This document shows positions 9,132-18,710 of a stretch of 64,000 nt of DNA, in pieces. The first letter of the stretch is position 1, and each line of letters begins with the position of its first letter. The position numbers and the translations under genes are program-made. The notes below the pieces were generated by a model. It saw only the letters and a list, made by a program, of their open reading frames with translations, was not told the origin of the DNA and ran no database searches. Origin of the DNA: an uncultured Bacteroidales bacterium (GTDB lineage Bacteria > Bacteroidota > Bacteroidia > Bacteroidales > FEN-979); contig CAJAUM010000070.1 in the NCBI GenBank assembly GCA_903945175.1, positions 1 to 64,000 of the forward strand, in the 5' to 3' direction.

Positions 9132-10793
9132 TTATTGTTTAACGATTTTTCGCATCACCCTCCGCTCGCCATCGCCGATGCTGATCAGATACATTCCTCT
9201 GGTCAATCCTGCCATGTCAATATGGCTTTCGCGGTTCTGTAGTGCATTTAATTCCATGGTCAGCAGGGCGCGGCCCCAAAGATCATAAAGGACAACCTGA
9301 ACATTTCCATCCTTTCCCAGGGTGTTCCTGATATGCAACTGATCGAAAACGGGATTCGGATAGAGGGTGATCCGATCCTGCATTTCCTGTTCATCAACTG
9401 AAAGTGCCCAGCCATTTAATGCCATGACGCCTGATTTGATCGGATCAAGCCATGGTTCAAGTTGTTTTGTGGGTTCTGAGCCGTTTTGATTCCAATGAAA
9501 GGAAAACATTCCATAATAATCGGGTAATCCGAGTGCGACTGAATCGCAGGAGGAGTCTCCACCGGTCAGGGTGCCGACCAATCTTCTTCCCGTGTCAAAA
9601 ATCGGGGAACCTGACGATCCGCCTTCTGTTGTTCCATATCCGTGGGTGGTGGCTGACCAGTAAACTTTCCAGTGTGCCTGATCCGGATTCCCGGGATAGT
9701 TTGATCGCTGCAGTGGCGCTGTATAGGTCGAAATTTTTTTGATATCTCCCTGTGGGTGATGGATACTTACACCTGATGAACTCGGCGTTTCATCGCGACT
9801 CCATCCATTGAAATACACATTGTATGAATCGGGAATGGTAGAATTCAGCAGCACCATATAAAAATCGGAACCGGTATATCCGTTGCCTCCGCTGCGTGAT
9901 ACGAGGGTGGCGCCGGTAATGGATTTCAAAGAGGGTTCAGCGGTGGGATTCGGACAGTCGGAGCTCTCATAGTTAAAATAAAAGATCCACTTGCTGAGAT
10001 CCGTTTCCGTGGCTGAACCGCCGCAATGATCGGCCGTAAGAATGTAGGGCTTCCCGTCATTCAGGGTATTGTTCACCAGTGAACCGGTACACCATGAAAT
10101 GGAGGTTCCCTTCTTTACCTCAATCCGGGCAACGCCCCGTTTTTGGGTAGCCCATTGGGCGCCTTCGCTACAGTTGACATTGACCATGCATTTGCCCGCT
10201 GAGCCAAATCCGGTTTTAAGAGATGTGTATTCCGCAACCCCCCGGTAAGCATAGGCCACTTCGGAAATATGAATTAAGGGAGGTTCCAATCCGTCGGGGG
10301 TGTTGTATTCAAGCGTAAGCTGATCGCCGTATATCAACCCGGTGGCAAAGGTGAACAGGCTATTGTTGTTCAATGAGGTAAATGCACCAAGCCATTGTGT
10401 CCGGTTTGGATTGTACACAAAGAGTTTTCCCCCTTCAGGAATTTGAAACTGATCAAAATACAGGGTTATTGCAAGCGCCCCGGGCGATGTCAAACTCAGC
10501 CGCCAGATATTTGTTCCATCCTTTGCTCTTTCCCATAATCCGGAAGAATCAATACCGAGACTGACCGGCAGGTTAACGGCAAAGCGGTATGGAAGCGGGT
10601 TTTGTTCATCTTCACGCGCCAGAACATCCATTTCAGGCGGGGTCAATGTCACTATATCCCGTTCCACTGGGGGCATGGAGAGTGCAAAACTTCGCGGAAT
10701 GCCACCCTGGCTTAATTGGGCTGAAACTTTGTTGGGGAACAAGGCCGCATGACAGAAAAACAAAATCAGTATAAAACGAAAGCCTTGGTTCAT
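9132..10793 (-). CDS. secreted trypsin-fold serine protease, lysyl-endopeptidase-like, with T9SS sorting domain
   Basis: 553 aa; SWCTGSLVNNT, LTADHCGG (His), GGSSGSPIFDTGRRLVGTLTGG (Ser), C-terminal LYPNPVFDQLHIRN...KIVKQ. Confidence 0.88.
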   Translation of the reverse strand: MNQGFRFILILFFCHAALFPNKVSAQLSQGGIPRSFALSMPPVERDIVTLTPPEMDVLAREDEQNPLPYRFAVNLPVSLGIDSSGLWERAKDGTNIWRLSLTSPGALAITLYFDQFQIPEGGKLFVYNPNRTQWLGAFTSLNNNSLFTFATGLIYGDQLTLEYNTPDGLEPPLIHISEVAYAYRGVAEYTSLKTGFGSAGKCMVNVNCSEGAQWATQKRGVARIEVKKGTSISWCTGSLVNNTLNDGKPYILTADHCGGSATETDLSKWIFYFNYESSDCPNPTAEPSLKSITGATLVSRSGGNGYTGSDFYMVLLNSTIPDSYNVYFNGWSRDETPSSSGVSIHHPQGDIKKISTYTAPLQRSNYPGNPDQAHWKVYWSATTHGYGTTEGGSSGSPIFDTGRRLVGTLTGGDSSCDSVALGLPDYYGMFSFHWNQNGSEPTKQLEPWLDPIKSGVMALNGWALSVDEQEMQDRITLYPNPVFDQLHIRNTLGKDGNVQVVLYDLWGRALLTMELNALQNRESHIDMAGLTRGMYLISIGDGERRVMRKIVKQ

Positions 10794-10806
10794 CCCTGTT
10801 GGTTGG

Positions 10807-12585
10807 TTAATTGATTATTGAAACTTTGCAGGTCAACTCCGCTGTGCCGTTACCCATTCTCAGGATATACATCCCGGGAGCCACGTCGCGTATATCCAGT
10901 GTTACTGCATCAGACATTAAAACCCTATCCCATACCCTGATCTCTCTCCCCAGGGCATTGATCAACCCGATTCGCCAGGTCTGCCCCCTTGACTGCCCAT
11001 ATTTCAGGGTTAACTGATCTTTGGTTGGATTCGGAAAAACGGAAGGATGTTCCATCCGCTTCACTTCACCAATACCCACCGTGGATTCGATTAAAATATC
11101 ATCGAGCATGAAGATAAACCCATTGTCGGTAATACACTGGATGCCAATGTAGACCTCCCTGTTGGTATACGCTGACAGGTCGTAACTGCGCTTTGTCCAG
11201 TCATTGGGAGCGCTATCAGCCACTGCATTCACAGGAATAAAGCTGGACGGTTTCAGATCAGTCACAGAAACTGCCACATGGTATTTCTCATAGCCATAAA
11301 ACGGATTATAGGTTTGTACCCAAAATTCGATGCGTGGATTGACACCAAGGCTCATCCTGGGTGTTATAAACCATTTATTATTTGGATTATACGGGGGTGG
11401 GGATGAAAAGCTACACCCAAGTTTCTGCCCCGATCGCGGCAGCAGGCTGGTCATGGGCGGCGTGGTGGTTGAAGGGTTAAAGCATATGTAAGCCATCGGC
11501 TCATTGGTGTGGGGGAATATGTATGGGAGGCCGCTTGGCTGGTCAATTCCATAGGTATTTCCACCCTTCACATCCATGGTCGTCCAGGGCCTAAAATCGA
11601 GCGTAAAGTCGGTAAGTGATTCAAAATCCATGGAGAGTGAAGAGGGGAAATCGGTCACGGTAAGGTACCCATCCTTTGTAATTGAATCTGATGATGTTCC
11701 ATTGCCGGCCTTCAGTTTAACAGGGTATTTGCCGGGAGCTGAATATTTGATCCCGGAGGGATTTTGCAGTGCAGAAAATGCCGGTGTGGCCCCGGTGAAC
11801 GTCCAGCTCCATGAGGTAGGGATTCCCGCAGATTGATCAGAAAAACTTACAGCCTCCCCTATTTTTACTGCGGTTTTATCTGAAGAAAAATCGGCTACAA
11901 CCGTCAATGATCCTTCTGCCTTCAGCTCCAGATCATCAATCATCATCAAAAAGTGATCGTTGGAAACGCAATGTATGGCTACAAAAATTTTCTGATTGTT
12001 AAAATTATTCAGGTTGAAGCTCTTTTTTACCCAGGCGGTTGTAGTATGCAACGTGTCTGTCCCGCTTATGGAGGTAAAACTTCCGGGATTGTTATCCGTG
12101 GTTGAAACAGCCACCTGGTAATCATCAACCTTGTAAGTGTCGTTGTACGATTTTATCCAGAAGGAAAAGCTGCCATTCATTCCCAGCTGAACCTGCGGGG
12201 AGATGAACCAGTCATCATTCCGAGGCGGGTTAGAGGAAAAGCAGGCTCCGAAACGGTTTCCCGAATGCGCTTGTATGGCTTGGTCAGTAGCCATAGAAGG
12301 AGTAACCAGCGCCGGGTTAAAACAGAGGAATGCCATTGGCTCCTCCTGATGAGGGAACGCATGGCTCAAAATACCATAGGTGTCATGCTTATCAACATCG
12401 TTTACCGTCCACTCATTGAAGGCAAGCGAGAAGTCAGGGAGATTTTCAAAGTCCATGACATAGTTCGTAAGCACCGGCCTTACAAGGGTATCCCCTGTTG
12501 CAGAAACCCCGCTTTTTAGGGCAAGCAATTGAAATACAAGCAGCAACTGCGAGATCAATAAAAATAGTCTCAACTTCATGGGCAA
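10807..12585 (-). CDS. secreted protein with two choice-of-anchor-J-like jelly-roll modules, PKD domain and T9SS sorting domain
   Basis: 592 aa; repeated DFESL..F/MAYICFNPSTTTP..WFI(S/T)P modules; PKD-like VSFSDQSAGIPTSWSWTFTGATPAFS; C-terminal VFPNPTKDQLTLKY. Confidence 0.8.
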   Translation of the reverse strand: MPMKLRLFLLISQLLLVFQLLALKSGVSATGDTLVRPVLTNYVMDFENLPDFSLAFNEWTVNDVDKHDTYGILSHAFPHQEEPMAFLCFNPALVTPSMATDQAIQAHSGNRFGACFSSNPPRNDDWFISPQVQLGMNGSFSFWIKSYNDTYKVDDYQVAVSTTDNNPGSFTSISGTDTLHTTTAWVKKSFNLNNFNNQKIFVAIHCVSNDHFLMMIDDLELKAEGSLTVVADFSSDKTAVKIGEAVSFSDQSAGIPTSWSWTFTGATPAFSALQNPSGIKYSAPGKYPVKLKAGNGTSSDSITKDGYLTVTDFPSSLSMDFESLTDFTLDFRPWTTMDVKGGNTYGIDQPSGLPYIFPHTNEPMAYICFNPSTTTPPMTSLLPRSGQKLGCSFSSPPPYNPNNKWFITPRMSLGVNPRIEFWVQTYNPFYGYEKYHVAVSVTDLKPSSFIPVNAVADSAPNDWTKRSYDLSAYTNREVYIGIQCITDNGFIFMLDDILIESTVGIGEVKRMEHPSVFPNPTKDQLTLKYGQSRGQTWRIGLINALGREIRVWDRVLMSDAVTLDIRDVAPGMYILRMGNGTAELTCKVSIIN

Positions 12586-12594
12586 GACAAACCG

Positions 12595-14088
12595 TTAAGT
12601 ACGCTTGTTTGGTAATTCCAGTCCATAGTTTTTAAGCCGGTCTTCCCGCCGCAGCAGAAAACCAAGAAAAATAGCGGCCACACCCAGGCTGGAAAAGACA
12701 AGCATGGGAACGGTATAGTCATAAACTGCCGTCGTATCCCCATTCTGAATGGCTTCGGCAACACCCGGGTTGACCATTTCAATGATGACCCCGATCAGCC
12801 AGGGGAAGAACATCAGTCCAATGTTCTGAATCCAGAACACAAGTGCATAGGCTGATCCGAGATACCGCTCCTCCACAATTTTAGGAACCGAAGGCCACAT
12901 GGAGGCAGGAACAAGGGAGAAGGCGATACCCAGCACGATGATGGCAATGATGGCCAGGGCCATGCTGTTGGGCAGAAATGCAAATGAAAGATGGGCCAGG
13001 GTAAGCAATACCGCGCCAAAAATCATAATGGTGGCTCCTTTCCCTTTTTTGTCAAGGAAATACCCGATGATGGGTGTAAGCAGAATGGTGCCGATGGGAA
13101 GGAGGCCGGAGATTTTACCGGCAATATGTGCATCAACGCCCAACTTCGACTGCATCATATGTACTGCATATTTCAGGAAAGGGAAAACACCGGAATAAAA
13201 AAGGACACACAAAAGGGAAATCAGAATGAATCCACGGTTTGTAATGATTTTCGCAAGATCCTTTAAATGGAATTCTTCGGTAGGATCTGCTCCGGGGCCT
13301 GCATTGCCTGTTTGTTTATCCAGCTTTTTATCCATGAATGTGTACATCAGGAAGGTCAGGAATCCAATGCAGATCAATGAAACCCCAACATAAACGGGAT
13401 TCAGTACATTGCCGGTCCTGATACCATCAACCATCTTTTCACCTGCCATGTCGGCAGAAAAGAAAAAGGCAACAGATGCGCCCAACCGGGCCGTTGCAAG
13501 CTGCATCCCCATGGCCAGGGCCATCTCTTTCCCTTTAAACCACTTGACAACTGTGCGTGAGGTGGTTATCCCCGCCATTTCAACACCAATGCCAAAAATT
13601 CCATACCCCAGGGCCGCTAACTTTGCAGTGGCTGGCATGGATGTCCAAAAAGAGTTGAAAAAATCAAAGCCGAATCCACCTTCATAAAAATAGGGAGAGA
13701 GACCGTACAATTTGATCATTCCACCAAAAAGCATCACCACGGTGGCCGTGAGACCTGTAAAACGGATTCCCATTTTATCAAGAATGATCCCTGAGATAAT
13801 TAAAAAACCAAGCACATTGAGCATGTACTCCGAACCGGAGAAAAAGCCGTAGTTGCTGGGTGTCCAGGCATAGGGCTTGATTTCAAGCAATGATTCAAGC
13901 GGGGCAATCATGTCGACAAAATAATAGGCCGACAACATGGTAAATGAGATCAGGGCCAGTGCAGACCATCGTACAGCCTTGGAATCACTCAGGAGCTTTT
14001 GAATTTTTTCAGTCATAAAGGGGGGTGGAATTAAATGATCAATAATGTAAATCAGCCACAAAGCTAAAAAATATTTGGGTTCAAACAT
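12595..14088 (-). CDS. MFS transporter
   Basis: 497 aa; about 12 hydrophobic segments, MFS-like loops. Confidence 0.8.
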   Translation of the reverse strand: MFEPKYFLALWLIYIIDHLIPPPFMTEKIQKLLSDSKAVRWSALALISFTMLSAYYFVDMIAPLESLLEIKPYAWTPSNYGFFSGSEYMLNVLGFLIISGIILDKMGIRFTGLTATVVMLFGGMIKLYGLSPYFYEGGFGFDFFNSFWTSMPATAKLAALGYGIFGIGVEMAGITTSRTVVKWFKGKEMALAMGMQLATARLGASVAFFFSADMAGEKMVDGIRTGNVLNPVYVGVSLICIGFLTFLMYTFMDKKLDKQTGNAGPGADPTEEFHLKDLAKIITNRGFILISLLCVLFYSGVFPFLKYAVHMMQSKLGVDAHIAGKISGLLPIGTILLTPIIGYFLDKKGKGATIMIFGAVLLTLAHLSFAFLPNSMALAIIAIIVLGIAFSLVPASMWPSVPKIVEERYLGSAYALVFWIQNIGLMFFPWLIGVIIEMVNPGVAEAIQNGDTTAVYDYTVPMLVFSSLGVAAIFLGFLLRREDRLKNYGLELPNKRT

Positions 14089-14141
14089 TACAATCCGGGA
14101 TTCTCAGGAGAAAAACCTAATTTTGTGAAAAAGCTATTTTT

Positions 14142-14837
14142 ATGCATTTTCTCATAGTCTCTGCCACCACGATGGAGATCAGGCCATTTCTTGAGGGGTT
14201 GCCCCTGATTGAAAAACAGAATGAGTACCTTTCGCGTTATCAATTGAAAAACAGCATCATTGATATCCTAATAACAGGGGTAGGCATGGTCCCGACAGCC
14301 TACTTTCTCGGCAAACAGCTTGAAAGGCGGCGCTACGACCTGATTATCAATGCGGGGATTGCAGGAACGTTTAACAGGGAACTGCCGCTCGGAACAGTTG
14401 TCAATGTCGTTGAGGACTGTGTTCCCGAATTGGGAGCGGAGGACGGCGACCAATTCCTGTCAATTTTCGAACTTGGCCTGGCTGATCCGGATTCACCCCC
14501 CTACCTTCATGGGAAATTGGTGAATGACATTTTGGAAAAGGATCTAGGGATCAACCTGGAAATTATCAGAAATCTTCCAAAGGTTACAGGCATCACATCA
14601 AACACCATCAGGGGCAATGCGGAAAGCATTATACGGATCAGGAAAATTGCCAAGGTTGATTTGGAAAGCATGGAAGGGGCGGCCTTTTTCTATGCCTGCT
14701 TATCCGCTGGTGTTCCCTGTCTTCAAATCCGGGCTATTTCAAACCTGGTCGAGGAGCGGAATAAAACACATTGGAAACTCCCCCTTGCTTTGAAAAATCT
14801 GAACAAACTGCTTATGGAATGTGTTAACTCCCAATGA
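14142..14837 (+). CDS. mqnB: futalosine hydrolase
   Basis: 231 aa; nucleoside-phosphorylase fold (NAGIAGTFNRELPLGTVVNV, VDLESMEGAAFFYAC); overlaps the mqnD fusion by ATGA. Confidence 0.88.
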   Translation: MHFLIVSATTMEIRPFLEGLPLIEKQNEYLSRYQLKNSIIDILITGVGMVPTAYFLGKQLERRRYDLIINAGIAGTFNRELPLGTVVNVVEDCVPELGAEDGDQFLSIFELGLADPDSPPYLHGKLVNDILEKDLGINLEIIRNLPKVTGITSNTIRGNAESIIRIRKIAKVDLESMEGAAFFYACLSAGVPCLQIRAISNLVEERNKTHWKLPLALKNLNKLLMECVNSQ

Positions 14838-16972
14838 TAAATTCAAACTCCATGTTAACGATCGGTATCTCTCCATGCCCCAACGACACCTTTATTTTTG
14901 ATGCGATCTTTCACCAAAGAATCGACCTGGAAGGATTACAATTTGAGTTCAGGTTTCATGATGTTGAAACGCTCAACCATAAGGCCATGTCAGTTGATTT
15001 AGACGTGATCAAGGTGAGCTTCTTTACCTATTTGCTGCTGCGGCAGAAATTTGAGTTGCTTGAGTCAGGAAGCGCCATGGGATTTGGCACCGGACCTTTA
15101 CTCATCAGTAAAAATGAATATACCCGCGAAGACCTTCCCCATCTTACGGTGGCCATTCCCGGCCATTTTACCACGGCACATATGCTGTTCCGGATGTTCG
15201 CACGGAGCGTGAAAAAAAAAGAATTCATGTTGTTTTCCGAAATAGAAGATGCCATTCTCAGGGGAGAGGTTGATGCCGGTGTGATCATCCATGAGAATCG
15301 TTTCACCTATGAAAAGAGAGGATTAAAAAAAATCGTTGACCTTGGCAGTCACTGGGAGAAACTTACCGGAGCCCCCATCCCGCTGGGTGGCATTGTTGCC
15401 CGGAAAGGACTGGGAGCCGATACCATCGAAAAGCTCAACCGCATCATGCATCGCAGTGTGAAATTTGCATTGGAACACCCCGAGGTGGCCATGCCTTTTG
15501 TGAAACAACATGCTCAGGAGATGGCTGAAGATGTGATGAAAAAACACATTCAGCTGTATGTCAATGAAAATACACTTAAAATCGGAACAGAAGGAAAGGC
15601 AGCCATTAAAAAACTTCAAGAGATCGCCAGCGAAATGGGGCTTCTGAGACAATCGAATCTGAAATCTGAATCAATCGAACAAGCGCTCCGATCTGCTATT
15701 CTGCAAGGCAGAATACGAAAGGAGGATACTGCAACAATCTTTTATGATCTCACATTTCTTGAAGAACGCATTCGCTACCTCACCTCATGCTTCCCTCCCG
15801 CCACCCTGCATGGATTGGCCATTAAAGCGAATCCCCTATTGCGGATCATGGAACATGTCAGGGGGGTTTCCCCCAACATCGGGGTTGAGGCAGCATCGAT
15901 TGGAGAGGTATCGCTGGCGCTGCAGGCAGGTTACCGGCCCGACCAGATTGTTTACGATTCTCCTGTAAAAACATTGGCTGATCTGGAGTTTGCGCTGAAA
16001 ACCGGCATCCATATCAACATGGATAATCTTTCAGAACTTGAACGGGTAGATAAAATACGGAATGAAACAAGTACAACTGGTGCGGGTAAGTTGGGAGCCT
16101 CACAGGAAAGCACCTCTACAATCGGGCTCAGAATAAATCCGCAGGTTGGTTTGGGAACCATTCAGGAATCAAGCGTAGCGGGTGAATATTCCAAATTTGG
16201 TGTTGCAATAAAGAATAACCGGAAGGAACTTGAACATGTGTTCCTCACCTACCCCTGGCTCACGGGAGTCCACCTGCATGTAGGTTCACAGGGATGTCCC
16301 CTGGGTATGCTGGCCGAAGGAATCGGCCTGTTGTACGATTTCGCCCAGGAGATGAACGAACGGCGCAGTGAAAAGGGGTTCCCTCACATCTCAATCTTTG
16401 ATATCGGCGGCGGACTGCCCGTTTCTTATCATTCAGATACGACGCCACCATTGATGGAAGATTACGTCACTGAAATCCTAAAGCGGGCACCGAAATTATT
16501 TGATTCTTTCAGGGTGATCACTGAATTTGGCCGTTGGAGCTATACCAATGCCGGCTGGACGGTCAGTCGGGTTGAATACGTGAAACACGACCCCGGCATC
16601 AATACAGCCATGCTCCATGTGGGGGCAGACCTGTTTGTAAGGGAGTGTCTGAATCCAAGAGACTGGCCACATGAATACAGCGTGTTTGATCAGGCCGGAA
16701 ACCTTAGGCAAGGCTGCGACGAGCACCCCTATAACCTGGCCGGGCCGCTTTGTTTTTCAGGGGATATCCTGGCCAAAGGGGTCATCCTTCCTGAAATAAA
16801 AGAGGGTGATTACCTGGTGATACACGACAGCGGCGGATATACCTTTAGCATGTGGTCGCGCTATAACAGCCGCCAAACACCCAGGATTTTAGGATATTAC
16901 AATGATGGTGAGCGTTTTGACCTATTGAAAGAGCGCGAAAGTCTGGAGGAACTTCACAGGTTTTGGAAGTGA
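14834..16972 (+). CDS. mqnD: fusion: 1,4-dihydroxy-6-naphthoate synthase (MqnD) + PLP-dependent DAP/Orn-type (alanine-racemase-fold) decarboxylase
   Basis: 712-aa uninterrupted ORF; aa 1-~275 MqnD (LTIGISPCPNDTFIFDA...); aa ~290-712 decarboxylase with AIKAN (Lys331), HLHVGSQ, DIGGGLPVSY, EFGRW, GPLCFSGD, GGYTFSMWSRYN. Confidence 0.88.
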   Translation: MINSNSMLTIGISPCPNDTFIFDAIFHQRIDLEGLQFEFRFHDVETLNHKAMSVDLDVIKVSFFTYLLLRQKFELLESGSAMGFGTGPLLISKNEYTREDLPHLTVAIPGHFTTAHMLFRMFARSVKKKEFMLFSEIEDAILRGEVDAGVIIHENRFTYEKRGLKKIVDLGSHWEKLTGAPIPLGGIVARKGLGADTIEKLNRIMHRSVKFALEHPEVAMPFVKQHAQEMAEDVMKKHIQLYVNENTLKIGTEGKAAIKKLQEIASEMGLLRQSNLKSESIEQALRSAILQGRIRKEDTATIFYDLTFLEERIRYLTSCFPPATLHGLAIKANPLLRIMEHVRGVSPNIGVEAASIGEVSLALQAGYRPDQIVYDSPVKTLADLEFALKTGIHINMDNLSELERVDKIRNETSTTGAGKLGASQESTSTIGLRINPQVGLGTIQESSVAGEYSKFGVAIKNNRKELEHVFLTYPWLTGVHLHVGSQGCPLGMLAEGIGLLYDFAQEMNERRSEKGFPHISIFDIGGGLPVSYHSDTTPPLMEDYVTEILKRAPKLFDSFRVITEFGRWSYTNAGWTVSRVEYVKHDPGINTAMLHVGADLFVRECLNPRDWPHEYSVFDQAGNLRQGCDEHPYNLAGPLCFSGDILAKGVILPEIKEGDYLVIHDSGGYTFSMWSRYNSRQTPRILGYYNDGERFDLLKERESLEELHRFWK

Positions 16973-16981
16973 ACGCATAAT

Positions 16982-17022
16982 CGTGACGCGTGACAGAAAA
17001 GCGTGACGCGTGACACGTGACG
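16982..17022. repeat. CGTGACG/CGTGACA heptamer words
   Basis: CGTGACG CGTGACA gaaaag CGTGACG CGTGACA CGTGACG between convergent genes. Confidence 0.8.
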
Positions 17023-17025
17023 GGT

Positions 17026-17559
17026 TCAGGTTCCCCGTTCCCCGGCGAACTGATCATCCCTATTCTTAAACAACACATTGAAGGTGGTGAGACTTCCGTA
17101 AACCCGCGTGATATATTGCTGCATCTCTACCTTTTCCTGATCTGTCAGTTCGCTTGCGTTCAGTTTCTGTTCAAGAACGCGAAGCCGGTCGCGTACCATA
17201 ACGATTTTATGAAAAAAGGTCTCCATGGGCACCTCTTTCTCTTTAAGCCCCGGATCACTTGGATACATTACCAGTCTCCCTCCGGTCCATTTCGAGCCCA
17301 ATGGAACTGTCTCCTGGATGTCACTGAAACGCTGGAGCACCCGGATAAGTCCCTTTTCGATTTTTTCATAGGTCACCAATTCCGAAGGAGTTTCAACAGC
17401 TTCTATTGTTTCCATTCCTTCATAATCACGCATGATGATGCGGGTACCATGTTCGATGAATGTGATCTCATACGCGTCGGAGCGGACCTGAATGACGACC
17501 CCTTTGCCAAACTGCGGATGTTTTACCCTGGAACCTATTCCCAACATGATTGCAGCCAT
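17026..17559 (-). CDS. hypothetical protein with N-terminal UvrD-tudor-like motif
   Basis: 177 aa; GSRVKHPQFGKGVVIQV motif similar to the PcrA/UvrD C-terminal tudor region. Confidence 0.65.
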   Translation of the reverse strand: MAAIMLGIGSRVKHPQFGKGVVIQVRSDAYEITFIEHGTRIIMRDYEGMETIEAVETPSELVTYEKIEKGLIRVLQRFSDIQETVPLGSKWTGGRLVMYPSDPGLKEKEVPMETFFHKIVMVRDRLRVLEQKLNASELTDQEKVEMQQYITRVYGSLTTFNVLFKNRDDQFAGERGT

Positions 17560-17642
17560 ATAAAGATGTTTAAAGATTGAAAAATCAAGGTGTAAAAATA
17601 GGCAAAATGAATCAATTATTATGTTTCCACCTGGTCATTGTG

Positions 17643-17650
17643 TACATTTG
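17643..17650 (+). promoter_or_regulatory. candidate Bacteroidota -7 box TACATTTG upstream of hldD
   Basis: matches TAnnTTTG, 25 nt before the ATG. Confidence 0.45.
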
Positions 17651-17674
17651 TGATCGGATTTAATTGCTGGAATT

Positions 17675-18685
17675 ATGATTGTCGTCACTGGCGCCGCAGG
17701 GTTTATCGGGAGCTGCATGGTAACCAAGCTTAACAACAAAGGGGTTAAGGATATTGTCATGGTTGATGATTTTTCCAGGACAGAGAAGCATCCGAATATG
17801 GCCAATAAAAGTTATCGTGAGAAGGTTGATCGCACGCAGTTCTTCCATTGGCTCAGGATGAATGCAGGCCAGGTTGATTTTATATTTCACATTGGCGCCC
17901 GTACCGACACCACCGAATTTAACATGGCGATCTTCGATGAGTTGAATCTGAATTACACCAAAGATGTATGGAAATCCTGTTGTGAATTTGGGATTCCCAT
18001 GGTTTATGCCTCATCTGCAGCCACCTACGGCGATGGTCTCCTGGGCTATAACGACGATGATCCGGCGCTGAGTTTTCAGTTGAAGCCCCTCAATCCTTAC
18101 GGCATATCCAAAAATGAATTTGACAAGTGGGCTTTGCAGCAAACCCATACACCCCCGCGTTGGTGCGGGCTTAAATTCTTTAATGTATTTGGACCCAACG
18201 AATATCATAAGGGAAGAATGGCCTCCGTTGTTTTCCATGCGTTTAATCAGGCGGTGGGTGGGATAAACGGGCAGGCTGAAAAGCAAAAAAACGGCCAAAC
18301 GGAGGGCATTGTAAAGCTGTTCAGGTCGCATAATCCTGATTATCCCGATGGCGGGCAAGTTCGTGACTTTATCTATGTAAAGGATGTGGTGGATGTGATG
18401 TATTTCCTGATGAACCAACCCGTTGATTCAGGTATCTACAACCTCGGCACTGGCAGGGCAAGAACATTTCTGGATCTTGCGAATTCAGTCTTTGCTGCCT
18501 TGAATTTACCAGCCGCCATTCAGTTTATTGATACGCCCATGGATATCCGTGACAAGTACCAGTATTTTACCGAAGCCCGCATGGAAAAACTCCGCCTGGC
18601 CGGTTACGTTAAACCATTTTACACACTTGAAGAAGCAGTTGAAGAGTATGTACAAGGGTTTCTGGTGGATGGCATCCATTATTAA
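17675..18685 (+). CDS. hldD: ADP-glyceromanno-heptose 6-epimerase
   Basis: 336 aa; SDR Rossmann VTGAAGFIGSCMVTKLNNKG, IFHIGARTDTTE, NPYGISKNEFD, FFNVFGPNEYHKGRMASVVFHAFNQ. Confidence 0.93.
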   Translation: MIVVTGAAGFIGSCMVTKLNNKGVKDIVMVDDFSRTEKHPNMANKSYREKVDRTQFFHWLRMNAGQVDFIFHIGARTDTTEFNMAIFDELNLNYTKDVWKSCCEFGIPMVYASSAATYGDGLLGYNDDDPALSFQLKPLNPYGISKNEFDKWALQQTHTPPRWCGLKFFNVFGPNEYHKGRMASVVFHAFNQAVGGINGQAEKQKNGQTEGIVKLFRSHNPDYPDGGQVRDFIYVKDVVDVMYFLMNQPVDSGIYNLGTGRARTFLDLANSVFAALNLPAAIQFIDTPMDIRDKYQYFTEARMEKLRLAGYVKPFYTLEEAVEEYVQGFLVDGIHY

Positions 18686-18710
18686 TCATTCCGGATTTTA
18701 TGCACGTTCG

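Noticed and set aside
14834-16972. Two separate genes (mqnD plus decarboxylase)
   Set aside because: The frame is continuous with no stop codon; kept as a fusion, with a frameshift check requested.
18528-18710. ORF-track start of the 1032-aa ORF
   Set aside because: It overlaps hldD in another frame, while a clear signal peptide begins at 18711.
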